Source of the DNA: Cololabis saira
Lineage: Eukaryota > Chordata > Actinopteri > Beloniformes > Belonidae
Direction: 5' to 3'
Assembly (NCBI RefSeq): GCF_033807715.1
Contig: NC_084607.1
Span: forward strand, 13,590,441 to 13,654,440
DNA length: 64,000 bases
The notes below the pieces were generated by a model that was given only the letters and a program-made list of their open reading frames with translations, ran no database searches and had not been told where the DNA came from. Position numbers and translations under genes: made by a program. Shown here piece after piece: positions 49,671-63,574 of this stretch (the stretch's first letter is position 1; every line of letters begins with the position of its first letter).

Positions 49671-51603
49671 CCACCGACAGCTGTATGAGCCATGTACATG
49701 CACAGATGAACTCACAGCTCCCCCTGCAGATAGTGACACCCCCACATTTTTGCATAGTGTTGTGTAGCCTTCTTATATAGTAAGTGCAGTTTTCTCATTA
49801 GTTCACAGGATATTTTCTGTATATATCTTTCAGCATACTTCTGTAATGTATAAAAACTAATTTGAAATGTACAAATCTTTGATGGAACTGCAGAGGATGA
49901 AGGATAATAAAGAGGTGGCACACATTGGCTGTAGGCACACATAATTGTGTACCTGCCACCATTCTTGTGACATTTATGCATGTGAATTAGTAAGAAAACA
50001 AACAAAAAAAAATGATAGCCTCTTTAAGAGAAAACTGTGAACATTGTCACTTTATCCAAATTCACCTGTGAATTTTGTTCAGAAGTTCATTTAAACAAGT
50101 GTTTGATTTTAAATTTCATTTGAGATGTTATTTTAACAACTGAATGTTTTTGTCTGTGTCTAATCATCTTGCTTTAACAGATGTAGCTTTTTTTTCCCTC
50201 ATCACCTGTGGAATGTGAAAAAAAATCATCCACTTAAACGGATGCATTAGTTACTTTTACTTTTCTGGTTTCCTGTCAGTTTTTTCATGGCTGTGTCCTT
50301 AAATCACACCTACTTCCTCTTTAGTGCACTCTACATGGTCGTCATAAAGGGCAGTAAAAAAATGATGCAACAAGTTTATCAGCAGAACAAAACCGTCACA
50401 CAGTACTGGAACGGTTCACTGCATCATTAAGTAAAGTATTGTGGGATAGTACATTTAATGTACTTTAATGGGGTATAACAACTGCATTGCAAAATGGAAA
50501 ACACCATGTGAGTAGGTTGGTGGTTTAAAACACAGCCACATGTAAATCACCTTACTGTTTAGCTGTTACTCATCCTTGTCCTCTGTGTATAATTTACTTA
50601 ATTTTGATCATAATATTTGCACTTTAAGTTGAAATCAATGTTTTTGTTCCTTTGTATCCTAAAGACTTAACCCTGGTCTTATGATTTTGAAGAAAAAAAA
50701 TCATTTCATGGGTAAAACCAATGCATAATTAGGCTTTTGCTTGTGTTTTTTGTTACTTGATTGAATCAGTCCATAGTTACTCTTTAGAGTGCACGGGACC
50801 TACCTGAGGAGATGGTAGTCCGCTTTTTTTGGGTTAGTGAGAGAAAAACTGCATGACATCTCAGTAATGTTTGTGAGTTCTGTGATCTGGGTTGATGCAC
50901 TGCCCAAAAGGTAGATTATATTTTCACTGGAGGTAGTAAGGGATTTTACTGTTGTTTTTATTTCTTTTTTGCAGCAGAGCCATCATCTCAATCTTCACCT
51001 TCTACACTTGCCATTAGTCCTTTTAATACTTGCATTGCTCAAATGCATGTTAGATTACTGATAGAAATGTATTTTGACAATATTGAGCTATCTGCTAAGA
51101 GAAAGCTTCAAATAAGTTATTAAATTCAGACTTGCAAAAAGAGATTAATTCCCATGGATATACTGCTAACATTTAACACAGACTGTTAAACCACAGCATG
51201 TCCATTCATCAGTCATGCTTACAAGGTGCAGTCTGAACTAGACAAAAAAAAAGTAGTAATTCTCTCTGGATGGCTCCCCGATATGTGAATTTGAATTTAT
51301 TTTATTTTTTTCCTGGAGGCTGACAGAGCTGGGCAAGAAAATACCTGTTAAACTGAAGGATTGCATTGCGATGATAGTATTGTTGTGGATACTGCTGGTT
51401 TGCATTGCTCTAAATGTCCGTGGTAATGTAAGGCGATGTATCTGACTGTTGTATACAGGCACTATTTTATCAATAAACATTATGAAGGAATCTCATTTCA
51501 ATGTTTAATGTCTGGAAAATGAATACCATTCAAAGAAGGCAAACAGGGCCTGAAGACAAAGCAAAAACCGGAAATCAATCTCATTCAATAGAAGTTCAGA
51601 GTA

Positions 51604-54600
51604 TCAATCTCTCCACCGATGTCCACACTGGGCATTGCAGCATTTGTAGAAAGTTGTCATGGGTTCATCTGCTGATCTGGTTTGAATCTGCATGAAATAC
51701 GCCCGAGGATGCTCACACTTGGGACACTTTTCTGTAAAGAAATAAAACAAAACAAAACAAAACTCTAAATTTGGAATGTCAGATTTTGGAGTTTACAAAA
51801 CACATCAAAGATTAAGTATATCCAGCCTCTACCTCAAACCTATGTACTTTTTGAGTTTAAGTTGCTGATTATTATTTTTTTTTTTTGGAAAGTAATCAAA
51901 TACTTTAACAGATGAGAGTGGGATACATACAAGACCACAAACTAGGGCTGGGCGATATGGACCAAAAGTCATATCTCGATATTTTCTAGCTGAATGGCGA
52001 TACTCGATATATATCTCTTTTTTCTATGCCATAATTGGGGTTTCCCCCAAAGCATTATAGTATAGCATCTCTGTTAGCTTCATTTTTTTCCTGAGGCAAA
52101 CCCTTAAAAAAAAAGTCAGTTTTAATACAAAGCCTCGTGCCAAATGTCACACAGGTTCCTTTTATTAACAGAGGTCTGCACAATATCAAAATGTATAAAA
52201 CAAATGAAATAAAAATAAACTGCCTGCATATATAGAATAAAAATGCTTCTTGAATAAAATAAAACAAATATCCCTTTCCATCATAACAATTAAATTAAAA
52301 TACACTGTACAATTAATACAGTAACAGGCAGACTTCAACTGAGGTTGATAGTTGTGCAAATAAAACATTTGTGCAAATCTCAAATAAAACAGTCAAGTCA
52401 ATTTGTCACAAAATAAGCACAAAATAAAAAAAAAAAAAAAAAAATTTTAAATCGATAAACGATATTGTCTCGTACCATATCACGTTTCGAAATAAATCGA
52501 TATATATTAAAATCTAGATATATCGCCCAGCCCTACCACAAACCTTAACTAAACGGTCTTAATTCATAGTTTATAATGGAATTATGCAGAATTATTACAA
52601 ATGTATCCCATTTTACTAAAGCCACTGAACAAGTGCATATACTAAACTTCCATTTGATCCTCATTTTTCATAAAGATAGCTAAATATGTTTGCAGCCCTT
52701 TTGTTTAATTCATTTTAACTGATGTCTATCTTTAATTTCTGCTTTTAAACTTTTACTTTAATTCATTTTTTAAAACCTTTTGTATTTAAAGCACTTTGAA
52801 TTGTCGTGAACATGAAATGTACTATACAAATAAACTCGCCTTTCCTTTTGAGACGGTTTAAATTAAACTGAAATGATCATGTTAGTGAGTTCAAACATTT
52901 ATTTTACTTTGGCGGCTTAACAGTGTACAATGCAATTCCTCGAATTATAGCATTATACAGTATTCTGATCAAATGTTACTACAATACAAGCCGTTTAGTC
53001 AAAAGTACCAGGGAACTTGACTTTATGCCCCTTAAATATACTTAAAATTGCAAGGTACATTTAAAAAGATATTACAACAGACTGCATGGGGGCAGGCTTG
53101 TTTTTAAAACATTTGTGATGTTAATGCTGTTGGAACCTAACATATACTAAACAAAATAATAATAATAAAAAAGGATTACCTTTTTACTTTTTTTCCCTGT
53201 CTTTAGTGTATTAGTGAAACTTAAAACGGTAACGGTTCTTACAGTCTAAAGTACTAAAACTCATGGATTTAGTGGCATTTCAATCTGCACAAGTAATGTT
53301 TAAAGCAAAAAACCATTCACTACCGGATAACATTCAGAAATTATTTATTGGGAGGGAAGGGGGTTATAATTTAAGGGGTAACCTAAACTTCAAATCTTTA
53401 CTTGTGCATACAACAAAAATAAGTTTTGCTGTATCAGTTTGTGGAATTAGAATCAGAATTAGAATCAGCTTTATTGGCCAGGTTCGAACATTGTCCAACA
53501 AGGAATTTGACTCCGGTAATATCGCTCTTTGGTAGTAAAATAAACAATAAAACAAAAATTTCTATGATACAGAATAAACATTTAAAGTGCAGCAGTTTGA
53601 GGTAGAGAAAGAAAAGAAACAGTTCTGTATAAAAATAAAAAATAAAATAAAAATAACCTATTTAAATGTTTTTTAAACTAAACTGTGGAATGGTTTGAAT
53701 TTGGAGTTAAAAAGATGTACAAACATAAAACAATTTAAGAAGAAATATAAAGAAATGGTTTATTTGAGGTATAAAAGTGAAGACTGTGTTTAAAGATCAC
53801 CAGCTGTGTGTGTTCTGCTATTTTGTCATGTTGTCTTTGTATGATTATATACAGGACTGCCTCAGAAAATTAGAATATTTTGATAAAGTTCTTTATTGTC
53901 TGTAATGCAATTTAAAAAAAAAAGTCATACATTCTGGATTCATTACAAATCAACTGAAATATTGCAAGCCTTTTATTATTTTAATATTGCTGATCATGGT
54001 TTACAGTTTAAGATTAAGATTCCCAGAATATTCTAATTTTTTGAGATAGGATATTTGAGTTTTCTTAAGCTGTAAGCCATGATCAGCAATATTAAAATAA
54101 TAAAAGGCTTGCAATATTTCAGTTGATTAGTAATGAATCCAGAATGTTTGACATTTTCGTTTTTGTAATTGCATTACAGAAAATCACAATATTCAAATTT
54201 TCTGAGACAGTCCTGTACTTAGATATACGTATTATATTTATATCATAGTTATATTATATTTATGATAGAGCTTATATCTTGTATTAAACAGGTTATTTTA
54301 GTAAAAATGATATATATTTATAAAAATGTGTGTATAGTATAAAATGTGTTTTGATGTTTTTTTTTTTCTTTATGTGGTGGAATGCCCACCTGTATTTGTT
54401 TTATCTTTCTTGTTTTTTTTATACATGTTCGAAATAAACAAAAACGAACGAAGGAATAAATTAAAGCCTATAAATGACTCCAGTGCCACTTTACCTGGAG
54501 TTGAGTCCACGTTCTCCCAGGCGGCCGCTCCTCCCAGCACATCATCCACCTCCTTCAGCTTGGGATACTTGCGGTTATTTACCTGCAGCAGGAAACAGGG

Positions 54601-54810
54601 AAGTTTAAACAACGTTAAACAACCAGGGAAAAGACAGGGAAACTGTCCAGACGGCAAGCGGTGTGTATAAATCGTGTTTAGGTTTCACACGGATTTCACC
54701 TTTCTTGTGATGTTATGTACATAGGGACAGGTGTTACACGCGAATCTCATGCACTTTTGCCCCTCTTCGACGATTAGAACATTCCCACAAGTCGGACAGA
54801 ACATCAGCAT
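51604..54810 (-). CDS. polr3k: RNA polymerase III subunit RPC10 (C11)
   Basis: This small Pol III subunit supports RNA cleavage, termination and reinitiation. Minus-strand exons 54810-54700, 54582-54495 and 51731-51604 join to 108 aa, the same as human. The N-terminal zinc ribbon has Cys5, Cys8, Cys25 and Cys28 (FCPTCGN...CNTCPY). A linker follows ([19 protein letters not shown]). The C-terminal TFIIS-like ribbon has CPKC (69-72), the acidic hairpin SADEP (Asp88-Glu89) that drives cleavage, and [11 protein letters not shown] at the end. Intron 2 is large (2.8 kb) because of repeats. It is head-to-head with snrnp25, with 497 bases between start codons. Its 3' end lies against that of cdip1: TTTATT at 51296-51306 would place its poly(A) site inside the cdip1 3' UTR. 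Confidence 0.97.
51943..52535. mobile_element. hAT-type MITE in polr3k intron 2
   Basis: Ends TAGGGCTGGGCGATATGGAC and ATATATCGCCCAGCCCTA with a perfect 8-bp duplication CCACAAAC at 51935-51942 and 52536-52543. The interior is AT-rich. The ends resemble those of the element in the last rhbdf1 intron, so the two are probably related families. Confidence 0.88.
53444..53620 (-). repeat. L2-like LINE 3' fragment (minus orientation)
   Basis: Plus-strand text GAATCAGAATTAGAATCAGC, TTTATTGGCCAGG and GGAATTTGACTCCGG matches the inverted LINE 3' end also seen at 44.5 kb. GTGCAGCAGTTTGAGGTAGA occurs in both. Confidence 0.68.
53852..54215. mobile_element. Palindromic TA-flanked MITE in polr3k intron 2
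   Basis: Ends CAGGACTGCCTCAGAAAATT and AATTTTCTGAGACAGTCCTG are inverted and bordered by TA (53850-53851 and 54216-54217), as for Tc1/mariner relatives. The two halves are inverted copies of each other, both including GCAATATTTCAGTTGATT or its complement. The whole element can therefore fold into one hairpin. Confidence 0.85.
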
Positions 54811-55307
54811 GTTACCAGATACCCAGATCTTTAAAAGTGCAGTTTTAAACAGGTCGACACAAACGTGAGCAGCGAAACAGCGGAAACCGCTGCTGCAATT
54901 TTTAGGTGCCGGTGGGAAACAACGAACGAAGCGATCTCCGGTCCGGTTGAAAAAATATATATAAGCAAAAACATAAATATTTACACAATTAATAGCAAAT
55001 TATCATGAGTTGGTTCAAAATGTAATTAAATAAATCATATAATAGCGTCTTGTTTTACTTTCTAGAGGAACCTTTGTAATGAGCAACACTATTCCTCCGG
55101 TACATGAATTATGATGCACACGCTGATTTTTAGATTTCAATTTGACTTAATTTCAGGTCATTCTAAACTCTATGTTTTAGATGTCCTGCCTTCTGCATTG
55201 AAGTAATTAACCACTCCGGGTGTTGGCAAGCACTTTCCCAGTCATTTGCCGTTAGTTTGAAGGGCTTTTAGCGGATACAGTGAGTTGCTGGGTGTGTGCT
55301 CGTGGTG
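54811..55307. promoter_or_regulatory. Bidirectional promoter region of polr3k and snrnp25
   Basis: The two start codons face away from each other across 497 bases. No TATA box is obvious for either gene. The same head-to-head pair is found in human 16p13.3 (established knowledge), so a shared promoter is the simple reading. Exact start sites were not placed. Confidence 0.6.
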
Positions 55308-58300
55308 ATGGAGGCAGAGCAGAGTTCAGCTGGAGGGGCAGGAGGACAAGAAGAGGAGCTGAAACAGGAGCTGAAACAGGAGATCCAAACCCACCACCCA
55401 TCCCCAGATGCCCCGGATTCCCCGGACGCCCAGGAGGAAGATGAGGAAAATCTTCCACATTCAGAAATCCTGGATATATTCGAGGAAGGACTTGCTCGAC
55501 TTGTGCAGGACCCTTTACTCTGCGATCTGCCAATCCAGGTGATCTGTTGCCTCTCAGGAGAGGAGCAAAACTAGTTTTTTTTTTTTTTTTTTTTTTTTAC
55601 TTGAGCTTGAGTTATATTTCCTGTATTTGAAAGCATTAGCAAAGACTTCACCATAACACAACCCTATCATTTTACTTGGTGATATCTTTCAACCGCGGTT
55701 GAATTGGTTTGATATTGGATATTGGATATTATGAATTCAACACCCATAAAGCTTGTGATACATACCACTGATTTTGGTCAAACCACTTGTGATGTGTTCA
55801 TGGTCATCTAGACTATATATCACAAAACAGTAATTATTAAAAAATCATATAAAAAAATCATATGCCATATATATGATTTTTTTATATTATTTTTTTATAT
55901 GACATATAATATGGGCTGATTTAAAAATCATATATATGGGCTGATTTAATGTGGTTTAATGAATTCAACACCCATAAAACTTGTGATACATACCACTGAT
56001 TTTGGTCATATTGCTTGTGATGTGTTCATGGTCATCTAGACTATATATCACAAGAGAGTAATTATTATAAAATCATATTATGGGCTGATTTAATGAGGTT
56101 TAATGAATTCAACAGCCATAAAACAATCAGTGTTATGTATCACAAGTTTTATTGCGTCGAATATCCAACATCCAATATCAAACCAATTCAACCGCGTTGT
56201 CTTTCTTTTAATCCTGTTTTTTCCCTTTAATTATGTGCACAAACATACTATGTGAGCAATGCTAAATAACCCCCTCACTGCTTCCATAGGGATTTTAAAA
56301 AGGTAAGTTGCAGTTAATCATCAGCCCTTTATGAACTGAGTATCAGCAGGTGTAGAGTTATTATCTCTAACCAAGACTTAGACTAAAATAATGAAAAAAT
56401 AATCCACTAAACTGAAATAAAAATGAAAACAAAAGTTTTTCTGAAATGAAAAATAAATAAAAACTGAAATTAACAATGTAAAGATAACAAACTATATTTG
56501 TTATTTATAGTTATTTATAACTTTATAGACCTCCATAAAAGTTTGCATTAGCATTTGCATTTGCTGCATGGGATCATTCGGGTCTCTTTAAACACAATGT
56601 CAAGAGGGAAAGACAATAGAAATGTCTAAGGGAAGCGTTTGTTGCCACACATCAATGTGGGAGTGTTATTAAACCGAATAAAACCACGTCTGAACAGACC
56701 AAAACAATTATGTTTTGGTGTTGTTTTGCAACCTCAGAAACTGGCTTCTCTGCAGTATTTGACTTGATTGTGAACTTTGCTGTATACCAGAGCATTCTTC
56801 AGGAAAATGTAAGGCTGTTTGTCTGACAGTTAAACCTTGGTTGAAACTGAGGGATGCAATGACTTGAAGCACACAAAGACTACATCAGAATGGTGGGAAA
56901 AAGAGAGCGAACTAAGGTTTTTGAATGGCTTGTAAAGGTCTAGTGCTCAGTCCAGTTGAACTCCTCCTGAAAAAATGCCCCAAAACCTTAATAAACTGAA
57001 TGAACGTAAAGAAGAATCAACCAAACCTTCCCCACAATGACGTGAGAGACTGAGGAAGTCACACAGGAGTGAACAAATTCATGTTAATTGCTGCTGAAGA
57101 TGGATCTACAGGCTTCTGAATCCCGCAAGCACTTACCGTAGTATTGCCCTTGTGATTTTCTTTTTTCCTTTTGGCCTCACTGTTGTTTCATTACAAACAT
57201 GTAAAAAAGTTGTGTTATGTTGTTTGTCCAAGTTTGTATTTATTTACCTTACACTAAGAACTACAACAATGAGATAATATGTATTATGTTTTTACACAAA
57301 ACACACAGGATCAAAGGGTAAGATACTAACTTTGGTGTATAACTGTGGGTCTGAAAATATGTCATTCTGTCAGCTGCTCAGATTTTCAGGGTTCAGTGAC
57401 ATCACAAAGCCAGATCGTAGAAGAATTATCCAGCTAGTGCTTGCTGTATTTAGAAAGTAGGCTGCATAAAACCATAGGATTGAGTTGAGTTTGACCCCGC
57501 CCTCAGAAACTAGCTGCTATGGCAGCAGGGGTGTTTTGTTGCATTTTCCAGAGGGAGAAGATGTGGAAGATGTCAAAGCTCAGTTAAGCTTAAAAAGTCA
57601 CAAAGGAAACTGCAGTATTTTGACCAAAGCAAGTCACAGACATTTCTGTAAGACCTCAGGAAATAATGCCAACAATCACAAAAGTGAATTTTAAGCACCA
57701 GCTAAATTTGAACACATCTGCTGATTCAAAATGAGAAGTCGGTTGCAGTGTTGACACCAGTCCTCACTCACCTTTCCAAAACAGGATTACTCTCAAACGT
57801 TGCATAATAAGAACAGTTTTAAAACTGTCAATCATTTCATCTCTTCTGCTCTGAAAACAGTCCTGTTCTTATTCTCTGAATCTGGATCATCGTTTCTTCA
57901 GGTGACTCTGGAAGAGGTGAATTCCCAGATTGCGTTGGAGTACGGTCAGGCGATGACCGTGAAGGTTGTACAAGCAGATGGTGAAACAATGCGTAAGTAT
58001 GGAGATTATTGGGTTTCAAACTAGAATGCATCTACTGTACTTGTTTTTTTTAATGATTTTTTTTAAAAATGTTTCTACACTATAAAAAAGCCATAGTAGT
58101 GGTGCAAAACGCTACTGTTCTTGATCTGAAGAAGGCCATTTGCAGATTCACTGAGCTTAAACAGCAGCGAGAAGGTGGAGTGAAACATGTCAGCTGGTAA
58201 GAGAATTCACAAACACATCAACATGAATGCAACGTAAACATAATTACAGTGTGGTTTCCCTATTTTCATTCCCAGGAGATATGTTTGGAGAACCTATTAT

Positions 58301-58496
58301 CTGGTATTTCAGGGCGAGAAGCTGGAAGATGACACAATGAGACTTAAAGAGTGAGTTTAAACAATGAGGAATTAATGTAACCGTTTTAACATCACTGCTG
58401 ATTATTCTGCTTCTCTTTGAATGTTTATATGTTTTCAGTTATGGGATCAGGAACAGAGACGAAGTGACATTCATGAAGAGACTCAGAAAAAAGTGA
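55308..58496 (+). CDS. snrnp25: U11/U12 snRNP 25 kDa protein
   Basis: This is a minor-spliceosome protein of the U11 part of the U11/U12 di-snRNP with a ubiquitin-like fold. Exons 55308-55538, 57902-57992, 58091-58196, 58276-58350 and 58439-58496 give 186 aa. From residue 57 on (DIFEEGLARLVQDPLLCDLP) it follows the 132-aa human protein I recall: TLEEVNSQIALEYGQAMTV, ATVLDLKKAI, SWRYVWRTYYL, GIRNRDEVTF and a basic C-terminus. The first 55 residues are a Glu/Gln/Ser-rich, acidic extension (MEAEQSSAGGAGGQEEELKQ...) in the same exon. The start at 55308 is chosen as the first in-frame ATG. Poly(A) signal AATAAA is at 58639. Confidence 0.94.
55694..56196. mobile_element. Inverted-repeat element in snrnp25 intron 1
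   Basis: Left end CGCGGTTGAATTGGTTTGAT and right end ATCAAACCAATTCAACCGCG are inverted. Inside, the block GAATTCAACACCCATAAA...CTTGTGATACATACCACTG occurs twice in direct orientation (about 55732 and 55961), and a diverged third piece is inverted near 56120-56150. A short ATCATAT-rich palindrome fills the middle. Target-site duplication is not clear. Non-coding. Confidence 0.7.
56197..57901. other. Remainder of snrnp25 intron 1
   Basis: No exon is supported. The stretch around 56560-57220 has the feel of an old DNA-transposon remnant (imperfect, with GCTGCTGAAGATGGATCTAC and a later pyrimidine-rich block TTTTCTTTTTTCCTTTTGGC), but I could not define ends. Confidence 0.4.
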
Positions 58497-59624
58497 CACA
58501 GCCAACATTTGGGAGCCAAACTAAAAGAAAAACACAATTTCCTGGGCAGTTTTGGCAGTATTGAACTACTGCGTGTTGTGGACAGCTTTATTATACTTTT
58601 TTTTCTTAAATGTTTTGGCTCATAAAGTGGCTTAATGTAAATAAAATCAAGACTTTTTTTTCAACTCCTTGTATGTAAAGGTCTGTAAATATTAAAAGTA
58701 TCAGAACTTTGTATTTCATATCCATGTCTCCGTGTTATGGTGTTATGGTGTTATTCTGTTATGGTGCCTCCATGACACCAGGAATGTTTTGTTGCATTTT
58801 CCAGTGAAGGAAGTTGTTAGAGAATTTGAATATTCAGTATTATAAAACAAGTGAACACTATTTAGTCTGCATGTATGTTATCTAGAAAGGACGGAGCAGG
58901 AGAAGCTGAACCAGCTCCGGGATGCAAAAATTATGCTCTTTAGCGTTAAGTTTTGATGCAGGTTTATTCTGAAGTTTTCCACCAAGGTTTTACAGTAACA
59001 AATTCTCAACAGTGCTATTTATTATTTAGTACTTCAGTAGGTGAGTCATGATGAAATCCAAAGAAATTCATGGATAGATTTTCTATGTTTTGTTTTTTGA
59101 AGAAAACTGGTGTTCGGTTGGATCTTATGCTTATTTCTACACAACAAACTTGAAGTGAGTGAACAGTTTTTCTCTTTCATTCTTCTGTTTGTCCAACGTG
59201 ACGTTTGTTTTTATTGCTCATGCAGGAGACAACACAGCAGGTAACGTGACAGGACTTGGTGCTTTTTGGTCTGCTGGTGTCTTTAAATCCTGAAAAGTTG
59301 CTGCTGCTTAATTTTCACAGAATCAACAGCAAGAAACAGATATAGTTCTAAGGACTATAACAAACGGACTCCAGTCTGAGCATGTCCCACAGAGGGCATT
59401 TGTAGAAACCCAAGGCTCAAGACATTTTAGTGTTCAATGTCTCGTAACTATATCATGAGACATGAGAAACTTTAGCTGCTCATTCAGGTCACATGTCATG
59501 AGCCCACTTGGTTTCTGGAGCAATAAAAAGACCATGCAGTGTCAATAAATCTGTAAATATTAGTCCAAATAGTAAATACTTGTTTAAAGTTAAACTTAAG
59601 GTGTGTTTGCATACATGTTATACA

Positions 59625-60623
59625 CAGTACTCGAGTTGTAAAAAAAAATCAAGGGGGATGGTGGATTTTATCATATGGGGGACAGATCATTTGTGCTGAT
59701 TACAAATAATATAAAATATTACAAATAATAGCACTGACCAAAACACCTGCAGAAATACTACAGGAATGACATAGCAGCAGTTAAATGCAGCCTTCTGTAA
59801 GCTTTAAATATCCACTGGGCTTACATCAAATACATCAAAACACAACAATAAAAAACAGTTTTCTGAACTTTAAGATTAAGATACACTTTATTGTCCCACG
59901 TGTGGGAAATTCGGGTTGGGCTTTAATCCATGCTGCGCCCACAGACAACAAGAATCAACAACAACAAAGGACAGGGACTTCTCAAGGACAAGAACATACA
60001 CCATATTTACATAGACATAGACCACAGAGTGTGTGTACTAGATGATACCATTTCAATAACACAGTTCAAAGATAACCATCCTCTATATTTCATTTGCTGC
60101 TATTAAGTAGCCTTATCAATATGCCTCTGTCCTTCACAGGATAAGTAAAATTGATCACTGCAAAAACTCAAAATAAGAATATTTGTCCTATTTCTAGTTA
60201 AAATGTCTCATTTTAGTAAAAACAATCTCATTACACTTAAAACGAGTCATCACTGGAAAAAACAACAATTTTCACCTGTTTCAAGTAGATTTTCACTTGA
60301 AATAAGTAGAAAAATCTGCCAATGGAACAAGATTTTTTTGCTTGTAATGAGAAGATAAATCTTGTTCCACTGGTAGATTTTCCTACTTATTTCAAGTGAA
60401 AATTTACTTGAAACAGGTGAAAATTCTCAAATAAGTTATTTTTCTGGTGTTATTTTTCTGGTGATGACTCTAAATGTTGAAATAGCAGTAAAACCACATT
60501 CATTGATGAAATGACATAATGGATGGAAAGGGGGGATGGCAGTTTTACAGGGGGGATGATTTTGACCGTTTTTATTTCAGGGGGGATGCCATCCCCCCTC
60601 ATCTCCCCTCAACTCCAGTACTG
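59625..60623. mobile_element. hAT-type element with nested repeats, upstream of the LITAF-like gene
   Basis: Ends CAGTACTCGAGTTGTAAAAA and CTCCCCTCAACTCCAGTACTG-type inverse, with a perfect 8-bp duplication GTTATACA at 59617-59624 and 60624-60631. Inside are a LINE-type fragment in minus orientation (about 59870-60050, AAGATACACTTTATTGTCCC) and a partial palindromic MITE (about 60157-60475) with AAATCTTGTTCCACTGGTAG-type arms. GGGGGGATG motifs lie near both ends. It stops 112 bases before the acceptor-bounded exon of the next gene. Confidence 0.83.
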
Positions 60624-60743
60624 GTTATACATGCCCGGGAAGCATAAAGATACAGTAAATTAGCATGTGCACTATTAGGAATATAAAAAAAAGATCAAAG
60701 CCTTTACTTCACTTATCTTCTTTCTGTCATTTCAGCTGCCGTC

Positions 60744-61975
<1,232 letters not shown>

Positions 61976-63574
61976 GAGAAAAGCAGTTTGCGAAAGCTCA
62001 GAATGACAAGACATTGGACATTTAGTTAATGCTAATGAAATAATTGAGCAAAGAGACTCTTTTGAAGAGTTTATTTGGTCTCCTCCAACCTTTATGTTGC
62101 AGAGTACACTGAATATCAGTGACTAAGAATTATTGTCGGTCAATTTACATTTGGATGCTATGATGTTGGTTTTAATCCAGCACATGTCAGCAAAGATGTG
62201 GTGTACTTACATATTCAGGATATATCTGTATATATACTTACCCTCCTTTTTATAAAAAAAAAAAAATGTACAACCTTTAAAGTGTTTGTGGTGATGCTTA
62301 AAAGCTGGCTGTGATATCCCAAATAATATCTATATTTACAAACTGTTAGATTTATATGAAACATAACATAAACGCAACTGTTCGTAAAAAGCCCACAAAC
62401 GATGTGTTGTTTTTGGTGTTGAGTTAGACTAGAATAGTAAAGAAAACTTTTCTCATTCCAGCAGTAAACCCATTTTAAAATGACAGAGAAAAAAAAGACA
62501 TCCATGACTTCAGGCCTCTTTACAACATTTCTCCAACATTCAGTCAAATGTGTCAGTGATATTCCAGAAATAGAAAGTAAACATACTTTTGCAAATACAA
62601 GACACGGCCTACAGTGCTGCATCACATTCTTTTCTTTTTCCATTAAAGCTGTTTTCCTCATAAATGTATGAAAGAAAAAAAATTACAGAAAAGTAAATAA
62701 CTGGTTCAAATCCCGTGCAACCAGCAGATGTCACCAAAGCACAGCAGTGCAGGAAAACAGGGCTCTTCAAACTTCAGAGTTGCTCTGCCGGCTTTTAAAG
62801 CAGTAAATTATGGGAAATATTGTGAAACAGAAGATTTTTATGCATCATTAATTTTTGACAAATATGGAATATGTTTCACATGGTGCTTACAGTCATAATT
62901 GGTGACAACATTTTTAGAGCGTTTTAAAATATAGGATGGGTTTGGTCCAAGAGGATTTGGCTGCAGGTCAAAACTGAAGCTCAGCTCCACTTCTCCACAG
63001 TTTGCATCGTGTTTGGTCAGTGCTGTTTAGCCTCATACTTCTGGGCCTTTCTATAATGATCACATTTACGGTTCAAATTCAAATTCCTCAGAAGTTGCAT
63101 ACAAATCAGGAACACGTGGAAGAGTAAACAACATAATAGCCCTCATCTGCATACAGTGTTTTCTCACGACTAATAAGGAAGAGCACTTTTTTCTGCCTTC
63201 TCTGCAGCCGCCGCTGAGAACAATGCTAGGTTCTCTAAGAACAAAGAGAAATCAATAATGTGCGAACAGACTGATGCATGATTTGAAAATAAAATCTTCA
63301 CAGCGACTTCCCCTTTTAGCTCAGCCTGCAAGCACCTGTACCATTTTATCTCTTTGCTTATACAATCAGAGCATTTACTGTAAAACAGAACCATTCACCA
63401 TCTTCTAACTGGCATTGCATGATCAGATAATTACTGACTGGATTTATTTGGACAGAAAAGCAGAACAAAGCCACCAAATTCCAAACAGCTCTGATTGCCT
63501 CGTAAAAAGAAGAGCAATCTTTCCCTGCATCACGAGTGAAATTGGAATGAAATAAGAGTTCACCTTTACAGCAC
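61976..63574. other. Convergent 3' untranslated interval
   Basis: The LITAF-like gene (+) and the myocardin-related gene (-) converge here. No coding frame is supported. TTTATT at 63443-63448 could be a proximal poly(A) signal for the minus-strand gene. No AATAAA within 250 bases after the plus-strand stop was found. Confidence 0.5.

Noticed and set aside
62215..62661. 148-codon minus-strand frame
   Set aside because: Low-complexity ends, no family match, and it lies in a convergent 3' region.
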